Part shown: positions 1 through 9,938 of the stretch, piece by piece
How positions within the stretch are numbered: the stretch's first letter is position 1
Layout: every line of letters begins with the position of its first letter
DNA from: Synechococcus sp. A10-1-5-1
GTDB taxonomy: Bacteria; Cyanobacteriota; Cyanobacteriia; PCC-6307; Cyanobiaceae
Reading direction: 5' to 3'
Assembly: GCF_023115425.1 (NCBI RefSeq)
Contig: NZ_CP096032.1
Span: forward strand, 558,001 to 622,000
Length of the DNA stretch: 64,000 nucleotides
Notes under the pieces: model-generated
Told to the model about the DNA's origin: nothing
The model's input: only the letters and a program-made list of their open reading frames with translations
The model's database searches: none
Translations under genes and position numbers: made by a program

Positions 1-3000
1 CCGTCAATGACGTCGATCCCGTGATCACTCCGCCTGACTCATACAGACGGATCGACACTCCTCCACTCGTCAATCCAGATGGCGTTCCTTCCGTGTACGC
101 ACTATCCAGAATTAACTCATACGTCACAACGCTACCTGTTCCCGCTCCGTCCGCTCCGTAGTCACTCAGATTTCCGCTCGCAAACGCTCCTGAAAAATCC
201 ACACTCGCAACCACTGGGCTCCCATTCGTATCCCCTGCTCCCTCCACTCCAACAAAGTTTCCGCCGCTTAAACCTCCATCAAACGTCAGCGCAATCGGCT
301 CCGTTCCACTCAACGTCAACGTCGGGTTACCTGGGCCATCATCACCAAATCGGATATTCCCTCCTAAATCCAAACTCGCACTCGCTTCCGTCGACACATC
401 TCCTTCTGAATCAAACGTCCCTGACGCTGTCGCCCTCAGTTCAATCAGATCATTCCCTAATAACGCCAAGTCCTCTATATACGCTCCGTCATACGTATCC
501 GTCTGCAAATGGTCGATCGCCTTCGACTGCGTCAGCGTCAACACTCCGCTGCTGCTATTCACAACAATCGTGAATGCCGTGTTCCCAGCATTCACTCCGA
601 CCTCCGTCAATGACGTCGATCCCGTGATCACTCCGCCTGACTCATACAGACGGATCGACACTCCTCCACTCGTCAATCCAGATGGCGTTCCTTCCGTGTA
701 CGCACTATCCAGAATTAACTCATACGTCACAACGCTACCTGTTCCCGCTCCGTCCGCTCCGTAGTCACTCAGATTTCCGCTCGCAAACGCTCCTGAAAAA
801 TCCACACTCGCAACCACTGGGCTCCCATTCGTATCCCCTGCTCCCTCCACTCCAACAAAGTTTCCGCCGCTTAAACCTCCATCAAACGTCAGCGCAATCG
901 GCTCCGTTCCACTCAACGTCAACGTCGGGTTACCTGGGCCATCATCACCAAATCGGATATTCCCTCCTAAATCCAAACTCGCACTCGCTTCCGTCGACAC
1001 ATCTCCTTCTGAATCAAACGTCCCTGACGCTGTCGCCCTCAGTTCAATCAGATCATTCCCTAATAACGCCAAGTCCTCTATATACGCTCCGTCATACGTA
1101 TCCGTCTGCAAATGGTCGATCGCCTTCGACTGCGTCAGCGTCAACACTCCGCTGCTGCTATTCACAACAATCGTGAATGCCGTGTTCCCAGCATTCACTC
1201 CGACCTCCGTCAATGACGTCGATCCCGTGATCACTCCGCCTGACTCATACAGACGGATCGACACTCCTCCACTCGTCAATCCAGATGGCGTTCCTTCCGT
1301 GTACGCACTATCCAGAATTAACTCATACGTCACAACGCTACCTGTTCCCGCTCCGTCCGCTCCGTAGTCACTCAGATTTCCGCTCGCAAACGCTCCTGAA
1401 AAATCCACACTCGCAACCACTGGGCTCCCATTCGTATCCCCTGCTCCCTCCACTCCAACAAAGTTTCCGCCGCTTAAACCTCCATCAAACGTCAGCGCAA
1501 TCGGCTCCGTTCCACTCAACGTCAACGTCGGGTTACCTGGGCCATCATCACCAAATCGGATATTCCCTCCTAAATCCAAACTCGCACTCGCTTCCGTCGA
1601 CACATCTCCTTCTGAATCAAACGTCCCTGACGCTGTCGCCCTCAGTTCAATCAGATCATTCCCTAATAACGCCAAGTCCTCTATATACGCTCCGTCATAC
1701 GTATCCGTCTGCAAATGGTCGATCGCCTTCGACTGCGTCAGCGTCAACACTCCGCTGCTGCTATTCACAACAATCGTGAATGCCGTGTTCCCAGCATTCA
1801 CTCCGACCTCCGTCAATGACGTCGATCCCGTGATCACTCCGCCTGACTCATACAGACGGATCGACACTCCTCCACTCGTCAATCCAGATGGCGTTCCTTC
1901 CGTGTACGCACTATCCAGAATTAACTCATACGTCACAACGCTACCTGTTCCCGCTCCGTCCGCTCCGTAGTCACTCAGATTTCCGCTCGCAAACGCTCCT
2001 GAAAAATCCACACTCGCAACCACTGGGCTCCCATTCGTATCCCCTGCTCCCTCCACTCCAACAAAGTTTCCGCCGCTTAAACCTCCATCAAACGTCAGCG
2101 CAATCGGCTCCGTTCCACTCAACGTCAACGTCGGGTTACCTGGGCCATCATCACCAAATCGGATATTCCCTCCTAAATCCAAACTCGCACTCGCTTCCGT
2201 CGACACATCTCCTTCTGAATCAAACGTCCCTGACGCTGTCGCCCTCAGTTCAATCAGATCATTCCCTAATAACGCCAAGTCCTCTATATACGCTCCGTCA
2301 TACGTATCCGTCTGCAAATGGTCGATCGCCTTCGACTGCGTCAGCGTCAACACTCCGCTGCTGCTATTCACAACAATCGTGAATGCCGTGTTCCCAGCAT
2401 TCACTCCGACCTCCGTCAATGACGTCGATCCCGTGATCACTCCGCCTGACTCATACAGACGGATCGACACTCCTCCACTCGTCAATCCAGATGGCGTTCC
2501 TTCCGTGTACGCACTATCCAGAATTAACTCATACGTCACAACGCTACCTGTTCCCGCTCCGTCCGCTCCGTAGTCACTCAGATTTCCGCTCGCAAACGCT
2601 CCTGAAAAATCCACACTCGCAACCACTGGGCTCCCATTCGTATCCCCTGCTCCCTCCACTCCAACAAAGTTTCCGCCGCTTAAACCTCCATCAAACGTCA
2701 GCGCAATCGGCTCCGTTCCACTCAACGTCAACGTCGGGTTACCTGGGCCATCATCACCAAATCGGATATTCCCTCCTAAATCCAAACTCGCACTCGCTTC
2801 CGTCGACACATCTCCTTCTGAATCAAACGTCCCTGACGCTGTCGCCCTCAGTTCAATCAGATCATTCCCTAATAACGCCAAGTCCTCTATATACGCTCCG
2901 TCATACGTATCCGTCTGCAAATGGTCGATCGCCTTCGACTGCGTCAGCGTCAACACTCCGCTGCTGCTATTCACAACAATCGTGAATGCCGTGTTCCCAG

Positions 3001-5194
3001 CATTCACTCCGACCTCCGTCAATGACGTCGATCCCGTGATCACTCCGCCTGACTCATACAGACGGATCGACACTCCTCCACTCGTCAATCCAGATGGCGT
3101 TCCTTCCGTGTACGCACTATCCAGAATTAACTCATACGTCACAACGCTACCTGTTCCCGCTCCGTCCGCTCCGTAGTCACTCAGATTTCCGCTCGCAAAC
3201 GCTCCTGAAAAATCCACACTCGCAACCACTGGGCTCCCATTCGTATCCCCTGCTCCCTCCACTCCAACAAAGTTTCCGCCGCTTAAACCTCCATCAAACG
3301 TCAGCGCAATCGGCTCCGTTCCACTCAACGTCAACGTCGGGTTACCTGGGCCATCATCACCAAATCGGATATTCCCTCCTAAATCCAAACTCGCACTCGC
3401 TTCCGTCGACACATCTCCTTCTGAATCAAACGTCCCTGACGCTGTCGCCCTCAGTTCAATCAGATCATTCCCTAATAACGCCAAGTCCTCTATATACGCT
3501 CCGTCATACGTATCCGTCTGCAAATGGTCGATCGCCTTCGACTGCGTCAGCGTCAACACTCCGCTGCTGCTATTCACAACAATCGTGAATGCCGTGTTCC
3601 CAGCATTCACTCCGACCTCCGTCAATGACGTCGATCCCGTGATCACTCCGCCTGACTCATACAGACGGATCGACACTCCTCCACTCGTCAATCCAGATGG
3701 CGTTCCTTCCGTGTACGCACTATCCAGAATTAACTCATACGTCACAACGCTACCTGTTCCCGCTCCGTCCGCTCCGTAGTCACTCAGATTTCCGCTCGCA
3801 AACGCTCCTGAAAAATCCACACTCGCAACCACTGGGCTCCCATTCGTATCCCCTGCTCCCTCCACTCCAACAAAGTTTCCGCCGCTTAAACCTCCATCAA
3901 ACGTCAGCGCAATCGGCTCCGTTCCACTCAACGTCAACGTCGGGTTACCTGGGCCATCATCACCAAATCGGATATTCCCTCCTAAATCCAAACTCGCACT
4001 CGCTTCCGTCGACACATCTCCTTCTGAATCAAACGTCCCTGACGCTGTCGCCCTCAGTTCAATCAGATCATTCCCTAATAACGCCAAGTCCTCTATATAC
4101 GCTCCGTCATACGTATCCGTCTGCAAATGGTCGATCGCCTTCGACTGCGTCAGCGTCAACACTCCGCTGCTGCTATTCACAACAATCGTGAATGCCGTGT
4201 TCCCAGCATTCACTCCGACCTCCGTCAATGACGTCGATCCCGTGATCACTCCGCCTGACTCATACAGACGGATCGACACTCCTCCACTCGTCAATCCAGA
4301 TGGCGTTCCTTCCGTGTACGCACTATCCAGAATTAACTCATACGTCACAACGCTACCTGTTCCCGCTCCGTCCGCTCCGTAGTCACTCAGATTTCCGCTC
4401 GCAAACGCTCCTGAAAAATCCACACTCGCAACCACTGGGCTCCCATTCGTATCCCCTGCTCCCTCCACTCCAACAAAGTTTCCGCCGCTTAAACCTCCAT
4501 CAAACGTCAGCGCAATCGGCTCCGTTCCACTCAACGTCAACGTCGGGTTACCTGGGCCATCATCACCAAATCGGATATTCCCTCCTAAATCCAAACTCGC
4601 ACTCGCTTCCGTCGACACATCTCCTTCTGAATCAAACGTCCCTGACGCTGTCGCCCTCAGTTCAATCAGATCATTCCCTAATAACGCCAAGTCCTCTATA
4701 TACGCTCCGTCATACGTATCCGTCTGCAAATGGTCGATCGCCTTCGACTGCGTCAGCGTCAACACTCCGCTGCTGCTATTCACAACAATCGTGAATGCCG
4801 TGTTCCCAGCATTCACTCCGACCTCCGTCAATGACGTCGATCCCGTGATCACTCCGCCTGACTCATACAGACGGATCGACACTCCTCCACTCGTCAATCC
4901 AGATGGCGTTCCTTCCGTGTACGCACTATCCAGAATTAACTCATACGTCACAACGCTACCTGTTCCCGCTCCGTCCGCTCCGTAGTCACTCAGATTTCCG
5001 CTCGCAAACGCTCCTGAAAAATCCACACTCGCAACCACTGGGCTCCCATTCGTATCCCCTGCTCCCTCCACTCCAACAAAGTTTCCGCCGCTTAAACCTC
5101 CATCAAACGTCAGCGCAATCGGCTCCGTTCCACTCAACGTCAACGTCGGGTTACCTGGGCCATCATCACCAAATCGGATATTCCCTCCTAAATC
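1..5194. repeat. tandem array of 603-bp units, about 8.6 copies visible
   Basis: The sequence at 1 recurs at 604, 1207, 1810 and onward with a period of 603 bp, and all complete copies look identical by eye. The period is a multiple of three, so each unit adds 201 residues to the minus-strand adhesin. Identity breaks abruptly at 5194/5195, where a related but divergent copy begins (to about 5700). The array continues past the left edge, so the true copy number is unknown. Near-perfect identity points to recent expansion or ongoing homogenisation. Confidence 0.97.
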
Positions 5195-6169
5195 AATAGA
5201 TGCCGTAGCAGATCTGACAATTCCCGAGCCATAGTCATCGGTGACACTGACCAAGAGATCCACTTGGCTATTGGCTAGCAAAGCCAAGTCCTCGATATAG
5301 GATCCGTTGTACGTATCCGACTGACTGTGATCGATTGCATACGACTGCGTCAGCGTCAACACCCCGCTGCTGCTATTCATCTCAATCGTGAAGGCGGTAT
5401 TCCCAGCATTCACTCCGCCCTCAGTCAATGACGTCGAGCCATAAATCACCCCTCCTATCTCATAAAGACGGATCGGTACGCCACCACTCGTCAATCCAGA
5501 TGGCGATCCTTCCGGGTAGTCACTATCCAACACAAGCGCATAGGTCGTTGTTCGTGTTGCTCCAGGCCCTGGTGCTGTGACCGTGAAGTTGGCGGAGAAA
5601 TCAACACTGGCAACCACTGGGCTCGGATCTGTATCGCCAGCTCCCTGATCGCCGACAAAATTGCCGTCGATTAAGCCGCCATCAAACGTCAGTGCTTCAC
5701 CTAAGTCAGAAGCATCGATGATCGGCGGATTGGGATCGAATGGGGGATCAGCAGGCAGAGCCGATTCAACAGCGTCGGCTGCAGCAGGCAAGGGCTGAAG
5801 CGGTGTCGCTGCAACCCCCGTCGGTGGCTGGCCAGGCTGCTGCTGCGGGACCAATGCCGGTTGGGACTCCTCAGCAGTTGTAGTGAGGAACAAAGGAATG
5901 CCCCCGCTGCTCCCCTGCGGTGCGTACTGCGGACCAGGGATCGTGGGCTTCGCCACAACCTCTGGCGGTGGTGGCTGGTCCACCGTTTCCGGGATCCCTT
6001 CGTAGGGAATGTTCTGAAATGCCTTGGCCCCACCTGGCAGAACAAACTCACCGTGTGGATCTGGCACCTTCCGGTCCTGGACGTTGCCCGCCATGTCCCG
6101 ATCGGTTTCTGCCGCTTGGGCATCGCCACCAGGATTGAGAGCAAAACCGAGTCCTTCTTCTGCTGGCAT
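1..6169 (-). CDS. giant repetitive T1SS adhesin, N-terminal part (C-terminus beyond left edge)
   Basis: This frame stays open from ATG 6169 to the window edge, at least 2056 codons. An in-frame TAG at 6176-6178 makes 6169 the first usable start; the ribosome site (AGGG) is weak. The first ~150 residues are Pro/Gln-rich and low in complexity. A divergent ~170-residue domain follows (about 5195-5700), then at least 8.6 in-frame copies of a 201-residue domain. Each copy carries motifs such as LTFDGGL, YELILDS, GVLTLTQS, AIDH, DTYDGAYIEDL and SLDLGGNIRFGDDGPG, typical of T1SS-143/DUF5801-type repeats of giant secreted adhesins. It has no Sec signal, as expected for a type I substrate whose signal is C-terminal. 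Its exporter genes lie just upstream on the same strand. Codons are rich in GGA, ACG and TTG, unlike the neighbours. Adhesin function is inferred from domain and context. Confidence 0.82.
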   Translation of the reverse strand, partial: MPAEEGLGFALNPGGDAQAAETDRDMAGNVQDRKVPDPHGEFVLPGGAKAFQNIPYEGIPETVDQPPPPEVVAKPTIPGPQYAPQGSSGGIPLFLTTTAEESQPALVPQQQPGQPPTGVAATPLQPLPAAADAVESALPADPPFDPNPPIIDASDLGEALTFDGGLIDGNFVGDQGAGDTDPSPVVASVDFSANFTVTAPGPGATRTTTYALVLDSDYPEGSPSGLTSGGVPIRLYEIGGVIYGSTSLTEGGVNAGNTAFTIEMNSSSGVLTLTQSYAIDHSQSDTYNGSYIEDLALLANSQVDLLVSVTDDYGSGIVRSATASIDLGGNIRFGDDGPGNPTLTLSGTEPIALTFDGGLSGGNFVGVEGAGDTNGSPVVASVDFSGAFASGNLSDYGADGAGTGSVVTYELILDSAYTEGTPSGLTSGGVSIRLYESGGVITGSTSLTEVGVNAGNTAFTIVVNSSSGVLTLTQSKAIDHLQTDTYDGAYIEDLALLGNDLIELRATASGTFDSEGDVSTEASASLDLGGNIRFGDDGPGNPTLTLSGTEPIALTFDGGLSGGNFVGVEGAGDTNGSPVVASVDFSGAFASGNLSDYGADGAGTGSVVTYELILDSAYTEGTPSGLTSGGVSIRLYESGGVITGSTSLTEVGVNAGNTAFTIVVNSSSGVLTLTQSKAIDHLQTDTYDGAYIEDLALLGNDLIELRATASGTFDSEGDVSTEASASLDLGGNIRFGDDGPGNPTLTLSGTEPIALTFDGGLSGGNFVGVEGAGDTNGSPVVASVDFSGAFASGNLSDYGADGAGTGSVVTYELILDSAYTEGTPSGLTSGGVSIRLYESGGVITGSTSLTEVGVNAGNTAFTIVVNSSSGVLTLTQSKAIDHLQTDTYDGAYIEDLALLGNDLIELRATASGTFDSEGDVSTEASASLDLGGNIRFGDDGPGNPTLTLSGTEPIALTFDGGLSGGNFVGVEGAGDTNGSPVVASVDFSGAFASGNLSDYGADGAGTGSVVTYELILDSAYTEGTPSGLTSGGVSIRLYESGGVITGSTSLTEVGVNAGNTAFTIVVNSSSGVLTLTQSKAIDHLQTDTYDGAYIEDLALLGNDLIELRATASGTFDSEGDVSTEASASLDLGGNIRFGDDGPGNPTLTLSGTEPIALTFDGGLSGGNFVGVEGAGDTNGSPVVASVDFSGAFASGNLSDYGADGAGTGSVVTYELILDSAYTEGTPSGLTSGGVSIRLYESGGVITGSTSLTEVGVNAGNTAFTIVVNSSSGVLTLTQSKAIDHLQTDTYDGAYIEDLALLGNDLIELRATASGTFDSEGDVSTEASASLDLGGNIRFGDDGPGNPTLTLSGTEPIALTFDGGLSGGNFVGVEGAGDTNGSPVVASVDFSGAFASGNLSDYGADGAGTGSVVTYELILDSAYTEGTPSGLTSGGVSIRLYESGGVITGSTSLTEVGVNAGNTAFTIVVNSSSGVLTLTQSKAIDHLQTDTYDGAYIEDLALLGNDLIELRATASGTFDSEGDVSTEASASLDLGGNIRFGDDGPGNPTLTLSGTEPIALTFDGGLSGGNFVGVEGAGDTNGSPVVASVDFSGAFASGNLSDYGADGAGTGSVVTYELILDSAYTEGTPSGLTSGGVSIRLYESGGVITGSTSLTEVGVNAGNTAFTIVVNSSSGVLTLTQSKAIDHLQTDTYDGAYIEDLALLGNDLIELRATASGTFDSEGDVSTEASASLDLGGNIRFGDDGPGNPTLTLSGTEPIALTFDGGLSGGNFVGVEGAGDTNGSPVVASVDFSGAFASGNLSDYGADGAGTGSVVTYELILDSAYTEGTPSGLTSGGVSIRLYESGGVITGSTSLTEVGVNAGNTAFTIVVNSSSGVLTLTQSKAIDHLQTDTYDGAYIEDLALLGNDLIELRATASGTFDSEGDVSTEASASLDLGGNIRFGDDGPGNPTLTLSGTEPIALTFDGGLSGGNFVGVEGAGDTNGSPVVASVDFSGAFASGNLSDYGADGAGTGSVVTYELILDSAYTEGTPSGLTSGGVSIRLYESGGVITGSTSLT

Positions 6170-6289
6170 CGATCCCTACGCCGAAGCGCACATCTATTGC
6201 CAAGGTATTGACCTCGGTTGCCTTCAGAAGGCAAAGAAGTAGGGCAGGTGGTTAAGAATCAAGGCAAATCGAAAGGAGATAGAAAGAGG

Positions 6290-6326
6290 CCTTCCAGATC
6301 CCGCATGCAGGCTTTGATCTGGAAGG
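6290..6326 (-). terminator. hairpin between the HlyD gene and the adhesin gene
   Basis: CCTTCCAGATC (6290-6300) and GATCTGGAAGG (6316-6326) form a perfect 11-bp stem with a 15-nt loop. On the minus strand the stem is followed by CCTCTTTCT, so there is only a weak T tract. It lies in the 191-nt gap between the HlyD stop and the adhesin start. It could be a partial terminator, an attenuator or a processing site that lowers adhesin expression relative to the exporter. Confidence 0.5.
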
Positions 6327-6360
6327 AAGTGATCGAACGAGACAAACAAAAGAGAGGTCT

Positions 6361-7758
6361 TTAGCGACTCTCCCGAAGTGCTGAATCCATCGTCCGAGTA
6401 AACGGCTGGAAGAGATAACGCAGAACGCTGCGGCGTTGCCCCTGGATATCCGCAACCAGAGGCATCCCCGCTTGAATCGGAAATTTCTTGCGGCGCTGAT
6501 CCACAAACTGCCGGTCCAGCTCCACCCGTGCCAGGTAGTAGTAGGCACGGGTATCCGGATCTTGAACCGTGGTGCCCGCCAAACTCAGCACCTTGCCGGG
6601 CACAGAGCCATAAATGGTGGAATCAAACGGCTGGAGCTTCACGTCCACCCGTTGACCGACCTTCACAAAGCCAATGTCTTTGGATGGCACCCGCACCTCC
6701 ACCAACTTCTTACTGCCAGTCGGAACGACCTGCAGAACCACGGCACCTGGGCCCACCACAGCACCTGGGGCCTTGTAGCGCAGGTCGCTGATCACCCCAC
6801 TGACCGGGGCCGTGACCTTGGTGCGCTCAAGCTGGTTGCGCACTTTTTTGATGTTTTCGGCCACCACAGCTTCTTCGCTCACCAACTCCGCAATTTGTGA
6901 GTTGTTCTCGAACTGCAGTCCGGATTCCACCCCCTTCAGGTTGGCTTGGGCCTGGCTCAGGGCCTTGCGCGCTTCATTCCGCGCCCCCTTCATCTCCGCT
7001 AACTGCGTCTTGGTATGGAGCAACTGCAACCTTGAGGCCCCGCCGGATTCCTGAAGCGACGCCCACATCGCCACCTGCTGGGTTTGGAGATTGATCTGCT
7101 CGTTCAACCCATCGACTTCCGCCTGCTTTTGCTGCACCGTCGCCCGAGCAGCCGCCAACTGGTCAGCTCGATTGGCAAGGCGACTGGTCAGCAGCTGTTG
7201 CTGGGCAGCACTGACCTTGTTGCCCTGCTCCATCCCCTTGAGATCGTCAACTGAGATGGTGGCGTCACCACGGATCGCCGCCTGCAGTTGCTTTTGCTGC
7301 AGCAACAGGTTCTCGAGCTTCTGCTCAGCGGCGTCATATTCACTGCCCACCAGCTTGGGGTTGAGCTCCAGCAACACCTGTCCCTCTTTCACCTCCTGGC
7401 CATCGCGGACATCCACCTTGGAGACAATCCCTCCCTCCAAGTGCTGAACCACATTCACCGCACCCTCCGGCACGACCTCACCGGAAGCCTGAACGACCTG
7501 CGTCAACGGAGTCAGCGCCGCCCAGGGAACAAACAAAGCTGCTGCACCACCCAGGAAGTACAAGGACAGGCGCAGGTGACGATTGTCCGGCTTTTGCTCG
7601 AGATCAAGGGCCTGGGATAAACGCTGATGTCCAACCAACGCCGCCACGTCGGATTGATCCAAGCCAGGCAGCTTGGCGAACCAGCCGGCAGAGGGGGGGG
7701 TGGATGCACCCTCGTTCTTGCTTGGCTCAGGGTTGGTGTTGACAGGGAAGGAAGTCAT
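6361..7758 (-). CDS. HlyD-family type I secretion membrane fusion protein
   Basis: This 465-residue adaptor would bridge the inner-membrane ABC exporter and an outer-membrane TolC channel. It has a cytoplasmic N-terminus of ~60 residues and one membrane segment at about 65-85. A biotinyl-lipoyl-like half-motif lies near 105-133 (HLEGGIVSKVDVRDG, EGQVLLELNP). A long Gln/Ala/Leu-rich coiled-coil hairpin spans roughly 140-310. The second lipoyl half and beta-barrel follow (VTAPVSGVISDLRY, GPGAVVLQVVP, VGQRVDVKLQPFD), ending in a PrtD/HlyD-like tail. Length and order are normal for the family. It sits 35 nt after the 714-residue ABC gene and upstream of the adhesin. No TolC gene is visible in the window. 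Confidence 0.93.
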   Translation of the reverse strand: MTSFPVNTNPEPSKNEGASTPPSAGWFAKLPGLDQSDVAALVGHQRLSQALDLEQKPDNRHLRLSLYFLGGAAALFVPWAALTPLTQVVQASGEVVPEGAVNVVQHLEGGIVSKVDVRDGQEVKEGQVLLELNPKLVGSEYDAAEQKLENLLLQQKQLQAAIRGDATISVDDLKGMEQGNKVSAAQQQLLTSRLANRADQLAAARATVQQKQAEVDGLNEQINLQTQQVAMWASLQESGGASRLQLLHTKTQLAEMKGARNEARKALSQAQANLKGVESGLQFENNSQIAELVSEEAVVAENIKKVRNQLERTKVTAPVSGVISDLRYKAPGAVVGPGAVVLQVVPTGSKKLVEVRVPSKDIGFVKVGQRVDVKLQPFDSTIYGSVPGKVLSLAGTTVQDPDTRAYYYLARVELDRQFVDQRRKKFPIQAGMPLVADIQGQRRSVLRYLFQPFTRTMDSALRESR

Positions 7759-7793
7759 GGCCTGAAGAGAAAATGGTGAACAGTGGATCGGAT

Positions 7794-9938
7794 CTAGGGC
7801 CTGTTTTGCAGCCGTTGGCGTAACTCCTCAGGAGTGCCCTGGAAGGTGGTCACCCCTTTGTCGAGGATGCAGAGCTGATCGACCTTCTCCAGTAACAAGC
7901 GGTTGTCAGTGGCGATCACAACACTGCGCGGTTGGCCGCTGAAGAACGACACCCGAAAAGAGGGCAGGGCCTCGAGAAAAATTTGGAATTGATCTGGAGA
8001 CAGCCCCTGACTGAGGTCGTCGATCAACAGGATTGGGGTGTCTTTAATCAGGGCCTGCGCCAAGGAGAGCAAACGCAATACCCCATGGGGCAGCTGATAC
8101 ACAAAGGCCTCATCCAGGGAGGTATCGAGCCCATCAGGCAATGACTCCAGGTAGTCCAAAATCCCGATGCGATCGCAAATCGAGCGCACGTGGGTCGGCG
8201 TGACGTCGGTATTCATCGCCATCAAGTTGGAGAGCACCGTCCCAGGCAGCAGCTCTGAGCGCTCCATCACGAAAGCGATGTTGCTTTGAATCAGATCAGG
8301 ACTGAACTGGCGATAGTCGACACCGTCAAAGAGCAATGAGCCATTGGAGAGCGGATACAACTGATCAATCACCCGCAACACCGCACTTTTTCCGCAGCCG
8401 GCTTTTCCCGTCAGGGCCAGGATTTGTCCGGGTTCGACCGATAGGGAAGCCCGCGTCAAAGCCAAACTGCTGTCACGGCCCAATCGACAGGTGCCGGAAT
8501 CCAAAAGGACCGAGCCATAGAGCCGATGATGCGGTGATTCAGCCGCCATCCTCGTGGATTGACGAAGCTTGAAGAACTGATCCAGTTGGGCGAACTGCTT
8601 GCGCATCGAACCCAAACGCAACATCGCATTCATCAACTGCTGGAAGGGCGTAAAGACCCTCCAGACGAAGAACATTGCGGCAATCAGAGTGCCCATGGCA
8701 GCGGCACCCTCCTCACTGTTCGAAGCGAGCCAAACCCCGAAAGCCAGAGTCAACACCCCGGCCAGCTGAGAGGCGGTGCTGACAACAACCTGCAGGCGCC
8801 CCAATTGGCGGTTAATCGTCAGTGCGCTGCTGGTGCTCTGAGCCGAGAGACCGCGCAACCGCTGAAGCCAGACCCACTCCAAACTGGATTGCTTGACCTC
8901 CAGAAAGCGGCTGACCAACTCCTGCTGCGCCTGAGCGATTCCGATTTCACTGGAGAGACTCAGATCAGCAGCGACGCCGTAATAACGAGCCATCACCAGG
9001 ACCAAGATGGCGGTGATTCCCATCAACACCAAGGGGATCAACACCAAGGGCCCTGCGATGAGTGCAATCGCACCCAGATAGAGCAGAACAAATGGAAAGT
9101 CCAGCAGGGCCAGGGCAAGCGGTCCTTGTAGATACACCAAAAGCGCATCAAGATTGCGTTGCCGATTGCGGTAGCTGCGAGTCCCGAAGGTTTCAGTCTG
9201 GTTGGAATCCAGTCCGATCGTCTTCTCGATCAGCTTCACGCCCAATAAGGCGTCAAGGCGTGCCGCCAGCTGTGCCAACTGACTACTTCTCCATTGACGC
9301 AAGGTCCAATCCAGACCAAACAACAACAAGACGCCAAGAAACAACCAGGCTCCGGTGAAGAGGTTTTCACTGGGAATCACAACGTTGTAAACGGCCCGGA
9401 TGTAGAAGGGCACAACCAGTGCCAATAGAGCAAGGGCAAAGCTGATGCCGTAGAGCAGCGAAATGCGATTCCGGAAGCGGTACAGCACCTGCTGCACCAA
9501 GGCCACGCGGTCGCTGGGAGGCGCTTCGTAAAAAACAACCAGGCTGCCGCCGACAGGCACATCTTCAATGCCAACGCGACCTTCAGCGTTGGCAGCCAAC
9601 AGGCGGCCTTGCTCGTCCCGTGACAGCACATAAGGGTGCTGCTCGGGTGTCAGATAGAGCGCCGGTAGGCCGTAACCCTGTAGCTGATCCCAGCTCTGAA
9701 GAATCTCCTGGGTGCTGCCGTAGCCCAACCGCAACAGCAGGTTCCGGGCATCCACCAGGTCCATCTGGCGGGGATCAGGACCAAACAGCTCAAACAGCTG
9801 CTCTGACCGTCCCATCCACATCAACTGCTGCAACAACAGTCGCAGGCAAAAGGCCAACGGTGCGTCGGAACTAAGCGTGAGATCACGAATCAACTGAGCG
9901 CGACTGCTGGAGTCAGAGCCATTACGGGACAACTTCAT
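7794..9938 (-). CDS. type I secretion ABC transporter, permease-ATPase, degenerate catalytic motifs
   Basis: This 714-residue half-transporter resembles LapB/HlyB-type exporters. Residues 1-150 form a C39-like N-terminal domain without an evident catalytic Cys-His pair. The membrane domain covers about 155-440 and the nucleotide-binding domain 475-714. Walker A is intact (GKAGCGKS, 511-518). The signature LSGGQ is replaced by QLPHGV near 615-620. Walker B is ILLIDD, with Asp641 in place of the catalytic Glu. The Q-loop reads MERSELL and the H-loop His is replaced (ATDNR, 676-680). It overlaps the preceding 577-residue ABC gene by ATGA (9935-9938), so the two probably form a heterodimer. It should bind ATP, but efficient hydrolysis is doubtful. 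Confidence 0.88.
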   Translation of the reverse strand: MKLSRNGSDSSSRAQLIRDLTLSSDAPLAFCLRLLLQQLMWMGRSEQLFELFGPDPRQMDLVDARNLLLRLGYGSTQEILQSWDQLQGYGLPALYLTPEQHPYVLSRDEQGRLLAANAEGRVGIEDVPVGGSLVVFYEAPPSDRVALVQQVLYRFRNRISLLYGISFALALLALVVPFYIRAVYNVVIPSENLFTGAWLFLGVLLLFGLDWTLRQWRSSQLAQLAARLDALLGVKLIEKTIGLDSNQTETFGTRSYRNRQRNLDALLVYLQGPLALALLDFPFVLLYLGAIALIAGPLVLIPLVLMGITAILVLVMARYYGVAADLSLSSEIGIAQAQQELVSRFLEVKQSSLEWVWLQRLRGLSAQSTSSALTINRQLGRLQVVVSTASQLAGVLTLAFGVWLASNSEEGAAAMGTLIAAMFFVWRVFTPFQQLMNAMLRLGSMRKQFAQLDQFFKLRQSTRMAAESPHHRLYGSVLLDSGTCRLGRDSSLALTRASLSVEPGQILALTGKAGCGKSAVLRVIDQLYPLSNGSLLFDGVDYRQFSPDLIQSNIAFVMERSELLPGTVLSNLMAMNTDVTPTHVRSICDRIGILDYLESLPDGLDTSLDEAFVYQLPHGVLRLLSLAQALIKDTPILLIDDLSQGLSPDQFQIFLEALPSFRVSFFSGQPRSVVIATDNRLLLEKVDQLCILDKGVTTFQGTPEELRQRLQNRP

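Noticed and set aside
1-5194. CRISPR-like array
   Set aside because: The unit is 603 bp and fully coding, with no short repeats or variable spacers.
79-5199. Plus-strand open frames of 164 and 64 residues repeated every 603 bp
   Set aside because: They are antisense to the adhesin repeats, Ser/His/Leu-rich without domain features, and occur only because the DNA repeats.
5701-6234. Minus-strand frame of 177 residues at the adhesin N-terminus
   Set aside because: It is Arg/Ser-rich and out of frame with the repeats. The frame from ATG 6169 continues into the adhesin domains.
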